From JADLHS01 sp036274115 (GTDB lineage: Bacteria > Verrucomicrobiota > Verrucomicrobiia > Limisphaerales > JADLHS01): a DNA stretch of 15,671 bases. This document shows positions 5,227-12,629 of this stretch, one piece after another. The translations under genes and the position numbers were made by a program. The stretch is taken from contig DASUGI010000147.1 in NCBI GenBank assembly GCA_036274115.1, forward strand, positions 1 to 15,671. The letters are read 5' to 3'. Position 1 is the first letter of the stretch. Each line of letters starts with the position of its first letter. A model generated the notes under the pieces. That model saw only the letters and a program-made list of their open reading frames with translations. It was not told the DNA's origin and searched no databases.

Positions 5227-6708
5227 ATGACGCGGACCGCGGTCATCAACGTCGTTGGTCTTTCCGAATCGCTGCTCGGCGAGCACACGCCGCGCATCAA
5301 TGCGTTTCGAGCCAGGGGCGCGTTGGCGCGGATTGAGCCGGCGTTTCCAGCGGTGACCTGCACCGCGCAGTCCACTTACCTCACGGGAACGCCGCCGTCA
5401 CAGCACGGGATTGTTGCCAACGGTTGGTACAATCGCGAACTGGCCGAAGTTCAGTTTTGGAAGCAGTCGAATCACCTGGTTCACGGAAAAAAACTCTGGG
5501 AAATCCTGCGCGAGAAAAATCCTGGTTTCACCTGCGCCAAGGTTTTCTGGTGGTACAACATGTATTCCACCGCGGATTGGTCCATCACGCCGCGGCCCAT
5601 GTATCCGGCTGATGGACGAAAGGTTTTTGACATTTACACCTGGCCGTTTTCGATTCGCGAGGAGATCAAGCGCGAACTCGGAGAATTTCCTTTCCCGGCG
5701 TTTTGGGGGCCAGCGGCGGGCGTGGATTCGCAGAGGTTTGCGGCGGATGCGGTGTCGAAGTGGATTGCCGAGTCGGCCAAATGGATTGAACGCAAGCACG
5801 CGCCGACGTTGAGTCTGATTTACCTGCCGCATCTGGACTACAACTTGCAACGGTACGGGCCGCCAACGGTGAACCCCATTGTCGAGCCTGGTAATGCCCC
5901 CTCACCCCGACCCTCTCCCCCGATGGGGGCGAGGGAGACTGCGCACCACGATCAGATCATCGCGTCCGATCTGCGGCGCATTGACGCCATCGTGGGCGAC
6001 TTGATTGAGTTCTTTGCGAAGCAATCCGTTCAGGCGGTCTTGCTGTCGGAATACGGCATCAGCGCCGGGGACATGCCGGTGCACTTGAATCGGCTGTTCC
6101 GACAGCGGGGTTGGTTAACCGTGAAAGATGAACTCGGTTTGGAACTGCTCGATTGCGGTGCAAGCAAAGTATTCGCGGTGGCGGACCATCAGGTCGCGCA
6201 CGTTTATCTGAACGACCAAACGCTCACGAGCGAGGTGCGAAGGTTGTTGGAAGGGCAGGCGGGCATTGGTGCAGTCTGGGGCGACGACGAGAAGGCTGCG
6301 CATGGTTTGAATCATCCGCGGGCCGGTGATTTGATCGTGATTGCCAAAGAGCACGCCTGGTTCACGTATTATTATTGGCTCGAGGATCAGCGCGCACCGG
6401 ACTTTGCGCGCACGGTGGACATTCATCGTAAGCCGGGCTACGACCCGGTGGAGCTGTTCCTTGATCCAAAGATTCCGCTGGTGAAAGCGAAGATCGTTTG
6501 GCGCTTGCTTCAGAAGAAGCTGGGTTTCCGCATGCTAATGGATGTCATTCCGCTGGATGCTTCATTGGTGAAGGGCTCGCACGGCGCGAAGCCGGTTGAG
6601 GTGACTGAGTGGCCAGTATTCATCAGTGGTCGCACCGATTTGGTTTCCGCCAGGCCCGTTGCGTCCACCGACGTTTTTGAATTGCTGAAGGGGCACCTTG
6701 CTGACTAG
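5227..6708 (+). CDS. eboF: EboF, nucleotide pyrophosphatase/phosphodiesterase-like protein
   Basis: A 493-residue protein of the alkaline-phosphatase superfamily, NPP/type-I phosphodiesterase branch. PAVTCTAQSTYLTG (residues 41-54) contains the expected nucleophile T44, and PHLDY gives D204. The canonical SDHGM metal motif reads SEYGIS (S274-E275-Y276), and the usual N-terminal DGL is VGL, so the metal site is altered. As I recall, this altered form is typical of the EboF branch. No signal peptide is evident. ATG 5227 (MTRTAVINVVGLSESLLG) is chosen because the first beta strand starts there; upstream in-frame sequence is repeat. Residues about 224-238 (APSPRPSPPMGARET) are encoded by a palindrome placed between LQRYGP and DLRRIDAIVGDLI, probably a surface loop. 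It is the last gene of the cluster. Confidence 0.85.
   Translation: MTRTAVINVVGLSESLLGEHTPRINAFRARGALARIEPAFPAVTCTAQSTYLTGTPPSQHGIVANGWYNRELAEVQFWKQSNHLVHGKKLWEILREKNPGFTCAKVFWWYNMYSTADWSITPRPMYPADGRKVFDIYTWPFSIREEIKRELGEFPFPAFWGPAAGVDSQRFAADAVSKWIAESAKWIERKHAPTLSLIYLPHLDYNLQRYGPPTVNPIVEPGNAPSPRPSPPMGARETAHHDQIIASDLRRIDAIVGDLIEFFAKQSVQAVLLSEYGISAGDMPVHLNRLFRQRGWLTVKDELGLELLDCGASKVFAVADHQVAHVYLNDQTLTSEVRRLLEGQAGIGAVWGDDEKAAHGLNHPRAGDLIVIAKEHAWFTYYYWLEDQRAPDFARTVDIHRKPGYDPVELFLDPKIPLVKAKIVWRLLQKKLGFRMLMDVIPLDASLVKGSHGAKPVEVTEWPVFISGRTDLVSARPVASTDVFELLKGHLAD
5897..5938 (+). repeat. CCCTC-type palindrome inserted in frame inside eboF (42 bp)
   Basis: The sequence has a CCCTCACCCCGACCCTC stretch, then TCTCCCCC-GAT-GGGGG and a CGAGGGAGA tail. 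It belongs to the same family as the copies at 4835, 5028 and 5150. It is 14 codons long, is in frame, and adds no stop. Confidence 0.8.
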
Positions 6709-6862
6709 CGATTGGATTGGAATGTGGACAATCGCCACGCAACGCTGTCAAAAGGTCAGTCCACCCGCTCTCGCAGCCGGGCCTTGTTCAATTTCCACAC
6801 AGCGGCGCGGAACTCGTTGATGCGCGCTGGCAAATCAGTGTCTCAATTCAGTATTCGGTTCT

Positions 6863-6878
6863 TGGCAACATTCCTGCG
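6863..6878 (+). promoter_or_regulatory. Possible sigma-54 (-24/-12) promoter of the long Fn3/Ig protein
   Basis: TGGCAACATTCCTGCG has GG at 6864-6865 and GC at 6876-6877, the 12-nt spacing of sigma-54 promoters. It matches the motif before the paralogous gene at 13 of 16 positions. A start about 12 nt beyond GC would leave only a few nt before the ATG at 6894, which weakens the call. Confidence 0.4.
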
Positions 6879-6893
6879 TGCGGGCCCGGAAGT

Positions 6894-9149
6894 ATGTTGT
6901 ATCAAGGAGCTGTTGTTCGGGAGAGGTTCACGACGTTTGTCTTGCTTCTCGTAGCGCTATTCAGCAAACCCGTTTCCGCCAGTGCCGCCGACGTGATGCT
7001 GGCCTGGGATGCTTCTCCGGATCCGCAGGTGGTGGGCTATCGAATTTATTATGGCGTCGCCAGTGGCAATTATACGAACTCGGCGCCCGTTGGGCTCGTT
7101 ACGAACGCCACCCTCACCGGTCTGGTGGTGGGAACGAGATACTATTTCGCCGCCACCGCTTTCGATGACACCGGAATTGAGAGCGATTTCTCCAACGAAA
7201 CGTCGTACGTGCCGGCTGGACCCGCGAATCAACCTCCCACCCTGAATGCGCTCGGGAATCTGACGATCAACGAAAGCGCTGGATTGCAAACGGTGAATCT
7301 GTCCGGCATCGGTAGTGGCGGTGAAGCTCAGACGCTGACCGTCAGCGCGAGTTCGAGCAATCCTGGTTTGATTCCAACTCCCACCGTGAACTACACGAGC
7401 CCGAACAGCACAGGCACGATTACCTTCACTCCGGTGGCGTTGGCCTTCGGTTCGGCCACAATCACTGTGCAGGTCAATGACGGCGGAGCGAGCAACAACA
7501 TTGTCTCGCGCACATTCAACGTGACCGTGAATCCGGTGAATCAAGCGCCGACGCTTAATTCCCTGGTCAATATGACGATCGCTGAAGACGCCGGTCAGCA
7601 GACCGTCAACCTGGCAGGCATCAGCAGCGGCGCCAGTAACGAGGTGCAAACGCTGACCATCACGGCGAGTTCCAGCAATCCGGGCGTGATTCCGAATCCT
7701 ACCGTAAATTACACGAGTCCGAACAGCACTGGCACACTCACCTTTACGCCAGTGGCCAGCGCGTTTGGTTCGTCCACGATTACGGTCCAGGTGAACGACG
7801 GCGCGGCGAGCAACAATATCGTGACTCGCACGTTCACCGTGACGGTGACCCCGGTGAACCAGCAACCCACGCTTAATACTTTGGCGAACGTGACCATCAA
7901 CGAAGGTGCCGGGCAGCAGACCGTGAATCTGTCCGGCATCAGCAGCGGTGCGGCAAATGAGACGCAAACCCTCACGGTCACGGCCAGTTCGAGCAATCCG
8001 GCGTTGATACCGAATCCGACCGTCAACTACACGAGTCCGAACGCGACAGGCACGATTTCCTTTACGCCGGTTGCCTTCGCTTTCGGCTCGGCGACAATCA
8101 CGGTTCAGGTCAACGATGGCGGGTCAAGCAACAATGTGGTGTCGCGCACCTTCACCGTGACGGTTAATCCGGTCAATCAGGCACCGACGCTTAACACGAT
8201 CGCGAATATTTCCATTAACGAGGGTGCGGGGCAACAAACCGTGAATTTGTCCGGCATCAGCAGTGGCGCCAGCAATGAAGTGCAAACGCTGACCGTGACG
8301 GCGAGCTCGAGCAATCCTGGTTTGATTCCGAATCCGACCGTGAACTACACCAGCCCGAACAGCACGGGCACATTGACCTTCACTCCGGTTGCCTTCGCCA
8401 ACGGCTCAGCCACGATTACGGTGCAAGTCAGCGATGGGGGTTCAAGCAATAGCACGGTGAGTCGCACGTTCAGCGTGACGGTCAGTCCGGTGAACCAGCA
8501 GCCGACCCTCAATGCCTTGGCGAACATGACGGTCAACGAGGGCGCGGGACAGCAGACGGTAAACCTGTCCGGCATCAGCAGTGGCGCCAGTAACGAAGTG
8601 CAAACGCTGAGCGTGACGGCCAGTTCAAGCAATCCCGGATTGATTCCCAATCCAACGGTGAATTACACGAGCCCGAACAGCACAGGTTCAATTGCGTTTA
8701 CTCCAGTGGCTGGTGCGGGTGGTTCGGCAACCATTACCGTGACCGTCAATGACGGCGGCGCGACCAGCAACACGGTGAGCCGCGCTTTTGCGGTGACGGT
8801 GAATCGCTTGCCTACGATTAGTGTCATTTCCAATCTGGTGACGACCGTCGGGGCGATCATTCCGCCAATACCGTTCACTGTTGGCGATGCTGAGACACCC
8901 GCCAGCAGCTTGACGGTGTCCGCGACCTCCACCAACCAGAGCCTGATTACCGATGCGGACATCGTCGTCAGCGGCAGTGGGGCGAATCGGACCTTGAATC
9001 TCGCGCCGTTGCCCGCGCAGACCGGTATGTCTCAGATCACGCTTACGGTGAGCGATGGACAGGCGACCGCGGACCGGGTCTTCCTGTTCACGGTGCGGCA
9101 GCGAGTCGGCGCGCCCGGCAATCTGCGTGTGGTTCAAATTGCTCCGTAA
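6894..9149 (+). CDS. Secreted fibronectin-III protein with five Ig-like repeats
   Basis: A 751-residue exported protein. The N-terminus MLYQGAVVRERF is followed by a hydrophobic stretch FVLLLVALFS and an SASA-A cleavage region, a standard signal peptide. One fibronectin-III domain follows (from DVMLAWDASPDPQVVGYRIYYG to SNETSYVP). Then come five tandem Ig/cadherin-like repeats of 104-106 residues (each NQxPTLN...VTVNPV), a sixth divergent repeat, and the tail APGNLRVVQIAP. No enzyme motif, transmembrane anchor or PEP-CTERM is visible, so a surface or extracellular binding role is likely. ATG 6894 is supported by alignment with the paralog at 9310 (MLYQGAVVRER against MMCHGADVWRK); an upstream ATG at 6717 would put 59 residues before the signal peptide. 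The gap 6709-6862 holds nothing else I can name. Confidence 0.85.
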   Translation: MLYQGAVVRERFTTFVLLLVALFSKPVSASAADVMLAWDASPDPQVVGYRIYYGVASGNYTNSAPVGLVTNATLTGLVVGTRYYFAATAFDDTGIESDFSNETSYVPAGPANQPPTLNALGNLTINESAGLQTVNLSGIGSGGEAQTLTVSASSSNPGLIPTPTVNYTSPNSTGTITFTPVALAFGSATITVQVNDGGASNNIVSRTFNVTVNPVNQAPTLNSLVNMTIAEDAGQQTVNLAGISSGASNEVQTLTITASSSNPGVIPNPTVNYTSPNSTGTLTFTPVASAFGSSTITVQVNDGAASNNIVTRTFTVTVTPVNQQPTLNTLANVTINEGAGQQTVNLSGISSGAANETQTLTVTASSSNPALIPNPTVNYTSPNATGTISFTPVAFAFGSATITVQVNDGGSSNNVVSRTFTVTVNPVNQAPTLNTIANISINEGAGQQTVNLSGISSGASNEVQTLTVTASSSNPGLIPNPTVNYTSPNSTGTLTFTPVAFANGSATITVQVSDGGSSNSTVSRTFSVTVSPVNQQPTLNALANMTVNEGAGQQTVNLSGISSGASNEVQTLSVTASSSNPGLIPNPTVNYTSPNSTGSIAFTPVAGAGGSATITVTVNDGGATSNTVSRAFAVTVNRLPTISVISNLVTTVGAIIPPIPFTVGDAETPASSLTVSATSTNQSLITDADIVVSGSGANRTLNLAPLPAQTGMSQITLTVSDGQATADRVFLFTVRQRVGAPGNLRVVQIAP
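7227..8810 (+). repeat. Five tandem ~318-bp repeats encoding Ig-like domains
   Basis: The units start at 7227 (312 nt), 7539, 7857, 8175 and 8493 (318 nt each). Each encodes NQ[PAQ]PTLN, NEGAGQQTVNLSGI, ASSSNPGLIPNPTVNYTSPN and a closing VTVNPV-type strand. Units 3-5 are closest to each other. Codons vary between units at silent sites, so the array is not a very recent expansion. Confidence 0.9.
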
Positions 9150-9220
9150 CGCGAAACGTGCGGTTGGTTTAAGATTTGAACGAGCGTTGTGCGAATCTCT
9201 AACACGCCGCAGATGAGGCG

Positions 9221-9258
9221 AGTCGCAAGTGGTTGATTAGACCGTCCGGCTTGCGACT
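9221..9258 (+). other. Inverted repeat upstream of the short Fn3 gene
   Basis: AGTCGCAAG (9221-9229) and CTTGCGACT (9250-9258) are a perfect 9-bp inverted repeat with a 20-nt spacer. It lies 19 nt before the -24/-12-like motif, where a bound regulator or a hairpin could act. No T-run follows, so it is a poor terminator. Confidence 0.4.
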
Positions 9259-9276
9259 TTCGCAATATTTTCAGTC

Positions 9277-9292
9277 TGGCAACCTTCTTGCA
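9277..9292 (+). promoter_or_regulatory. Possible sigma-54 (-24/-12) promoter of the short Fn3 protein
   Basis: TGGCAACCTTCTTGCA fits the consensus TGGCAC-N5-TTGCA well, with GG at 9278-9279 and GC at 9290-9291. The ATG is 18 nt after the GC, so a conventional start would give a nearly leaderless transcript. Confidence 0.45.
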
Positions 9293-9309
9293 TCTGGGCG
9301 TTCCGTCGT

Positions 9310-9687
9310 ATGATGTGCCATGGAGCTGATGTTTGGCGGAAGTGTTTGTGTTTCTTCTTTCTCGGAGTTCTTTTTAGCAGTGCCCAATCAGGGAATGCTG
9401 CTGATGCCTTGCTGCAATGGGATCCTTCACCAAGTCCTGAGGTTGCCGGTTATCGAATCTACTACGGTGTGGCCTCGGGCACGTACACCAACGCGGTATC
9501 AGTGGGGACGGTCACCACGGCGACGATCAGCGGTTTGGTGACCGGAACCAGGTATTACTTCGCGGCGACGGCATTTGATGGCGTTGGCAATGAAAGTGAG
9601 TTCTCCAATGAAGCTTCATTTACGCCGGGTAGTTCAAGCACACCCGGCCCGCCAACCAATCTCCGAGTAGTGGAGATTTTTCCGTGA
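9310..9687 (+). CDS. Short secreted fibronectin-III domain protein
   Basis: A 125-residue paralog of the protein at 6894. It has a signal peptide (CLCFFFLGVLFSSAQSGNA) and one fibronectin-III domain (ADALLQWDPSPSPEVAGYRI through FSNEASFTP). A Ser/Gly/Pro linker and the tail PPTNLRVVEIFP follow. It equals the long protein with the whole Ig-repeat block removed: both ends are shared. No anchor is visible. Start ATG 9310 is supported by N-terminal alignment to the paralog; a second ATG follows at 9313. It converges on the transporter gene, with 12 nt between stop codons and no clear terminator. A tandem duplication followed by loss or gain of repeats is the simplest history. Confidence 0.75.
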   Translation: MMCHGADVWRKCLCFFFLGVLFSSAQSGNAADALLQWDPSPSPEVAGYRIYYGVASGTYTNAVSVGTVTTATISGLVTGTRYYFAATAFDGVGNESEFSNEASFTPGSSSTPGPPTNLRVVEIFP

Positions 9688-9699
9688 TCCCCGCGTCGA

Positions 9700-11217
9700 T
9701 CATGTGGTACCGGCAGCTTTGCGTCGTCGTTCGGCCAGTTCGTCGGCCATCTGGATCGTGGTCTGTTTGTTGAGTTGATAAATCATCAGCAGGACAGTGC
9801 AAATCGCGAAGAGCAGGCCCACGAAAATGCCGCTCGTGAAGCGATAACCGGCAATGGCGTCCGGCGCGCTGGGTTGCTTCGTGTCGTAGTTAAAGAAGCC
9901 CGCCATGATCCACAGGAACGATGCCGATCCAAGCGCCAGGCCAGACTTCAAAGCGAAGCCAATCGTCGCGAAGACCATTCCGGTAAAGCGCCGCCCAATC
10001 TTCCATTCCGAGTAATCCGCCACGTCCGCGAAGATGGCCCAGACCAGCGGGATGGTGGGCGCATAGCAGATCGCAATGAGAATGGTCAGCACCAGCATGC
10101 CCACGACGTTGGTCGGTGAAAGCAGATAAAACGCGAACGTTCCCAGCGCGGCCAGCCCGAAGCCCGCGACGGACACGGTCTTCTTTCCGAACCTCTTCGA
10201 CAGCGGCGGTGAAAGCAGGATCACGATGATCGTAACGCCTGTCCCTACCATGTTGATGATGCTGTTGAACACGTCGGCCACATTGGAAGACGCGAGATTG
10301 TCGCGCGTGCCGTGGACAACGTAACCAAGCCATTCCAACAAGCCACCGGGTTTCGGCGCATCGGGAGCGAGCACGGGCGCAGTGAGGCCGAGTTTCTCCA
10401 CGAAATCGAACATCGCCGCCTTGTCCGCATAGTGATGGTAGTAGTTGTAAAGCGCGCCACCGCGGAACGACAAAATGGCGAAGTGAATCAGCGTCATCAC
10501 AAACATCACTTTCCACGGGTTGTTCTTGAGCAGGTCGACAAAATCCTGTTTCGGAGATGATTTAACCTCCACTACTGGCTGAACGCGTTCCTTCGTGGTG
10601 AAGAAAGTGATGGCGAACAGCACGAGGCACAAGACCGCCCAAATGGTCATCGTCATTTGCCACCCGTATTGGCGGTCGTGACCGACGGCGAACTTCGCCA
10701 CCAACGGGAGCGTAAAACCGCCGACGACAAACTGCGCGATGTTGACGGCGACGAAGCGGAATGAGTTGAGCTTGGTGCGCTCGTTCAGGTCGCCGGTCAT
10801 CACGCCGCCGAGCGCGGAATACGGCATGTTGTTCATCGAGTAGAGTGTCATGAGCAGCGTGTTCGTGATCGCGGCGTAGGCGATCAGTGCCGCATAGCTC
10901 CAACCTTTGGGAGTGGTGTAGGCCAGCACCATGACTATCGCCCACGGAATTGCCGTCCAGATCACCCACGGCCGAAATCGTCCCCAACGCGTGCGCGTGC
11001 GATCCGCCAAAACGCCCATGATTGGGTCGAAAGCCGCATCCCAGAGGCGTGGCCACAACAGAATGGCTGCTGCCGCGCCCGCGCTCAAACCGAACACATC
11101 CGTGTAAAAGTTAAGCTGGAAAAGAACCATCGTCATGAAGACGAAGTTCGCCGCGGCGTCGCCACCGCTGTAACCGGCCTTTTCGAGGAAGGAGAGTTTT
11201 TGGTTGGAGGAGTTCAT
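9700..11217 (-). CDS. GPH-family (MelB-like) sugar:cation symporter
   Basis: A 505-residue MFS transporter with about 12 hydrophobic segments. The family signature of glycoside-pentoside-hexuronide symporters is clear: D60, D64 and D72 in WDAAFDPIMGVLADRTRTRW followed by GRFRP. A long central loop (KLGLTAPVLAPDAPKPGG...) separates the two six-helix halves. It should import a sugar or oligosaccharide with Na+ or H+. ATG 11217 (MNSSNQKLSF) is chosen over a TTG at 11226 that lies in the hairpin arm. The gene lies downstream of the GH43 gene on the same strand, which suggests it supplies that enzyme with pentose-containing oligosaccharides; the substrate itself cannot be read from the sequence. 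Confidence 0.88.
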   Translation of the reverse strand: MNSSNQKLSFLEKAGYSGGDAAANFVFMTMVLFQLNFYTDVFGLSAGAAAAILLWPRLWDAAFDPIMGVLADRTRTRWGRFRPWVIWTAIPWAIVMVLAYTTPKGWSYAALIAYAAITNTLLMTLYSMNNMPYSALGGVMTGDLNERTKLNSFRFVAVNIAQFVVGGFTLPLVAKFAVGHDRQYGWQMTMTIWAVLCLVLFAITFFTTKERVQPVVEVKSSPKQDFVDLLKNNPWKVMFVMTLIHFAILSFRGGALYNYYHHYADKAAMFDFVEKLGLTAPVLAPDAPKPGGLLEWLGYVVHGTRDNLASSNVADVFNSIINMVGTGVTIIVILLSPPLSKRFGKKTVSVAGFGLAALGTFAFYLLSPTNVVGMLVLTILIAICYAPTIPLVWAIFADVADYSEWKIGRRFTGMVFATIGFALKSGLALGSASFLWIMAGFFNYDTKQPSAPDAIAGYRFTSGIFVGLLFAICTVLLMIYQLNKQTTIQMADELAERRRKAAGTT

Positions 11218-11225
11218 GAGATTCA

Positions 11226-11288
11226 AACCGCGAAATACGCGAAATACGCGAACCTTCTGTTTTCGCGTATTTCGCGTGGTTCGCGGTT
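11226..11288 (-). repeat. Hairpin between the GH43 and symporter genes
   Basis: The arms 11226-11252 and 11262-11288 are 27-nt inverted repeats built on ACGCGAAAT units, with 2 mismatches and a 9-nt loop. They lie in the 94-nt gap, 8 nt from the symporter ATG. In the transcript this would be a very stable stem next to the symporter ribosome-binding region, possibly limiting its expression relative to GH43 or protecting mRNA ends. Confidence 0.85.
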
Positions 11289-11311
11289 GATGCTTTCAGT
11301 CACCGGTAGTT

Positions 11312-12283
11312 TCATGCTTGGCCCTGGATGGTCTTGATCGAACCATCGGGAAGATATTCGAGTTCGATTACTTTCAGGCTGCGCAGCCAGGTCTTTCCCC
11401 CGGATGGCACTGAATCATGGTGGAACAGATACCACTTGCCCTTGAATTCGCAGATGCAGTGATGCGTCGTCCAGCCGACCACCGGCGTAAGGATCACCCC
11501 TTTATACGTAAACGGCCCGTAAAGATTATCGCTCGTGGCGTAGCACAGGAAGTGGGTGTCGCCGGTCGAGTAAGAGAAATAGTATTTGCCGTTGTATTTG
11601 TGCATCCACGACGCTTCAAAGAAACGACGGTCATGATCGCCGGCTTTAAGTGGCTGGCCATGCTCGTCGAGAATGACGAGGTCGCGCGGTGCGCTGGCGA
11701 ACTCCAGCATGTTGTCGCTCAAACGAACGATCTTCGGGCAGAGTGCCGGTTCATGGTCGGCCGGTTCTTTTCCGCACTCGATGGCTTTGTTGTTGCGATA
11801 CCGTTGTAATTGTCCGCCCCATAGCCCGCCAAAAATCAGGTGATGCGATCCGTCATCATCTTGAAAGGCGCAGGGGTCGATCGAATAGCTGCCTTTGATG
11901 TGATTCTCCTGCGGGATGAACGGACCCTCCGGCTTGTCACTGATGGCCACGCCGAGGTGGAACACGTCGTTTTTGTCCTTCAGCGAAAAATAGAGGTAAT
12001 ACTTTCCGTTTTTGTAAGCGACGTCGGAATCCCAGAGCTGGCGTCCGGCCCAGGGAATATCCTTCAGGTCCAGAACCACGCCGTTGTCGGTCACCGGGCC
12101 GTCGATGGAGTCCATCGAGAGGACGTGATAATCCCGCATGTCGAAATGGTCGCCCAGGTCGTTTTCCGGGATGCCCGATTCGATATCGTGCGAGGGATAG
12201 ATGTAGAGCCGGCCGTTGAACACATGCGCCGCCGGATCGGCCATGTAGGTGCCGTTGGGAACGAGATATCTCGGAGATTTCAT
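11312..12283 (-). CDS. GH43-family glycosidase (arabinofuranosidase/xylosidase type)
   Basis: A 323-residue five-bladed beta-propeller glycosidase. The GH43 triad is visible: D16 in MADPAAHVF (base), D136 in SIDPCAF (pKa-tuning Asp), and E223 in FFEASWMHK (acid). Blade motifs such as NGKYYLYFS and NGKYYFSYS recur. There is no signal peptide, so it is cytoplasmic and should act on imported oligosaccharides, cutting alpha-L-arabinofuranosyl or beta-xylosyl linkages; the exact specificity is not decidable here. Start ATG 12283 (MKSPRYLVPNGTYMADP) places the first blade at the usual position. The ATG overlaps the stop of a 29-codon ORF. It is the first gene of the minus-strand unit, with the symporter downstream. 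Confidence 0.88.
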   Translation of the reverse strand: MKSPRYLVPNGTYMADPAAHVFNGRLYIYPSHDIESGIPENDLGDHFDMRDYHVLSMDSIDGPVTDNGVVLDLKDIPWAGRQLWDSDVAYKNGKYYLYFSLKDKNDVFHLGVAISDKPEGPFIPQENHIKGSYSIDPCAFQDDDGSHHLIFGGLWGGQLQRYRNNKAIECGKEPADHEPALCPKIVRLSDNMLEFASAPRDLVILDEHGQPLKAGDHDRRFFEASWMHKYNGKYYFSYSTGDTHFLCYATSDNLYGPFTYKGVILTPVVGWTTHHCICEFKGKWYLFHHDSVPSGGKTWLRSLKVIELEYLPDGSIKTIQGQA

Positions 12284-12369
12284 AAATAGCCTGGTTCAAA
12301 CTCGGACGGGGCTTCGGTGGGGAACTTGGAATCGCGGAAAATCCGGACGTGCGCAGGTTGGTTCGTCAT
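12280..12369 (-). CDS. 29-codon upstream ORF overlapping the GH43 start
   Basis: An ORF reading MTNQPAHVRIFRDSK and ending EFEPGYL, whose TGA overlaps the GH43 ATG as ATGA. The peptide is not repetitive and I do not recognise it. It has no strong Shine-Dalgarno. It may be a leader peptide coupling translation to GH43, or the residue of a longer upstream gene. Its existence as a translated product is uncertain. Confidence 0.3.
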   Translation of the reverse strand: MTNQPAHVRIFRDSKFPTEAPSEFEPGYL

Positions 12370-12629
12370 GGCGTTTTTTTCAGAGCTTTGACCGGTGAAC
12401 GGTTGCAACTCTCGGAAATGGCGCTAAGTATTTCAACCGCAAATTGGCGCAGCAATGGAGGAACTTACGAATCACATGGAGAATGCTCCGAAAGGCATTT
12501 TGCAACTTGATGCGACGCGAGCCGGACAGGACTATGGATTCGACAACGGGTGTTTTCAAATGGCAGAATTTGAAACATCCTTGTCGCGTCTGGTGTTAAG
12601 CAAACCAACGAGGATGCAGAAGATTTATC
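12370..12629. other. Divergent intergenic region with no gene I can support
   Basis: This stretch separates the minus-strand GH43 unit from the plus-strand methyltransferase gene and must hold promoters for both. I see no convincing -35/-10 or -24/-12 pair and no strong operator dyad. A 61-codon ORF at 12455-12640 runs into the next gene out of frame; its codon use and composition do not look coding. Confidence 0.5.

Noticed and set aside
4895..5227. ATGACCGCAAACCTT copies (4898, 5083) as duplicated eboF starts
   Set aside because: Similarity to ATGACGCGGACCGCG at 5227 is too weak and the copies are explained by the 186-nt direct duplication.
6717..6893. N-terminal extension of the long Fn3 protein
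   Set aside because: It would place 59 residues before a clear signal peptide, and the paralog aligns from 6894.
7709..8962. Minus-strand ORFs within the Ig repeats
   Set aside because: They recur once per repeat, so they are shadows of the repeated coding strand.
9108..9149. PEP-CTERM sorting signal at the end of the long Fn3 protein
   Set aside because: No PEP motif, no transmembrane helix and no basic end.
9685..9702. Terminator between the short Fn3 gene and the symporter
   Set aside because: Only 12 nt separate the stops and no stem with a T-run is present.
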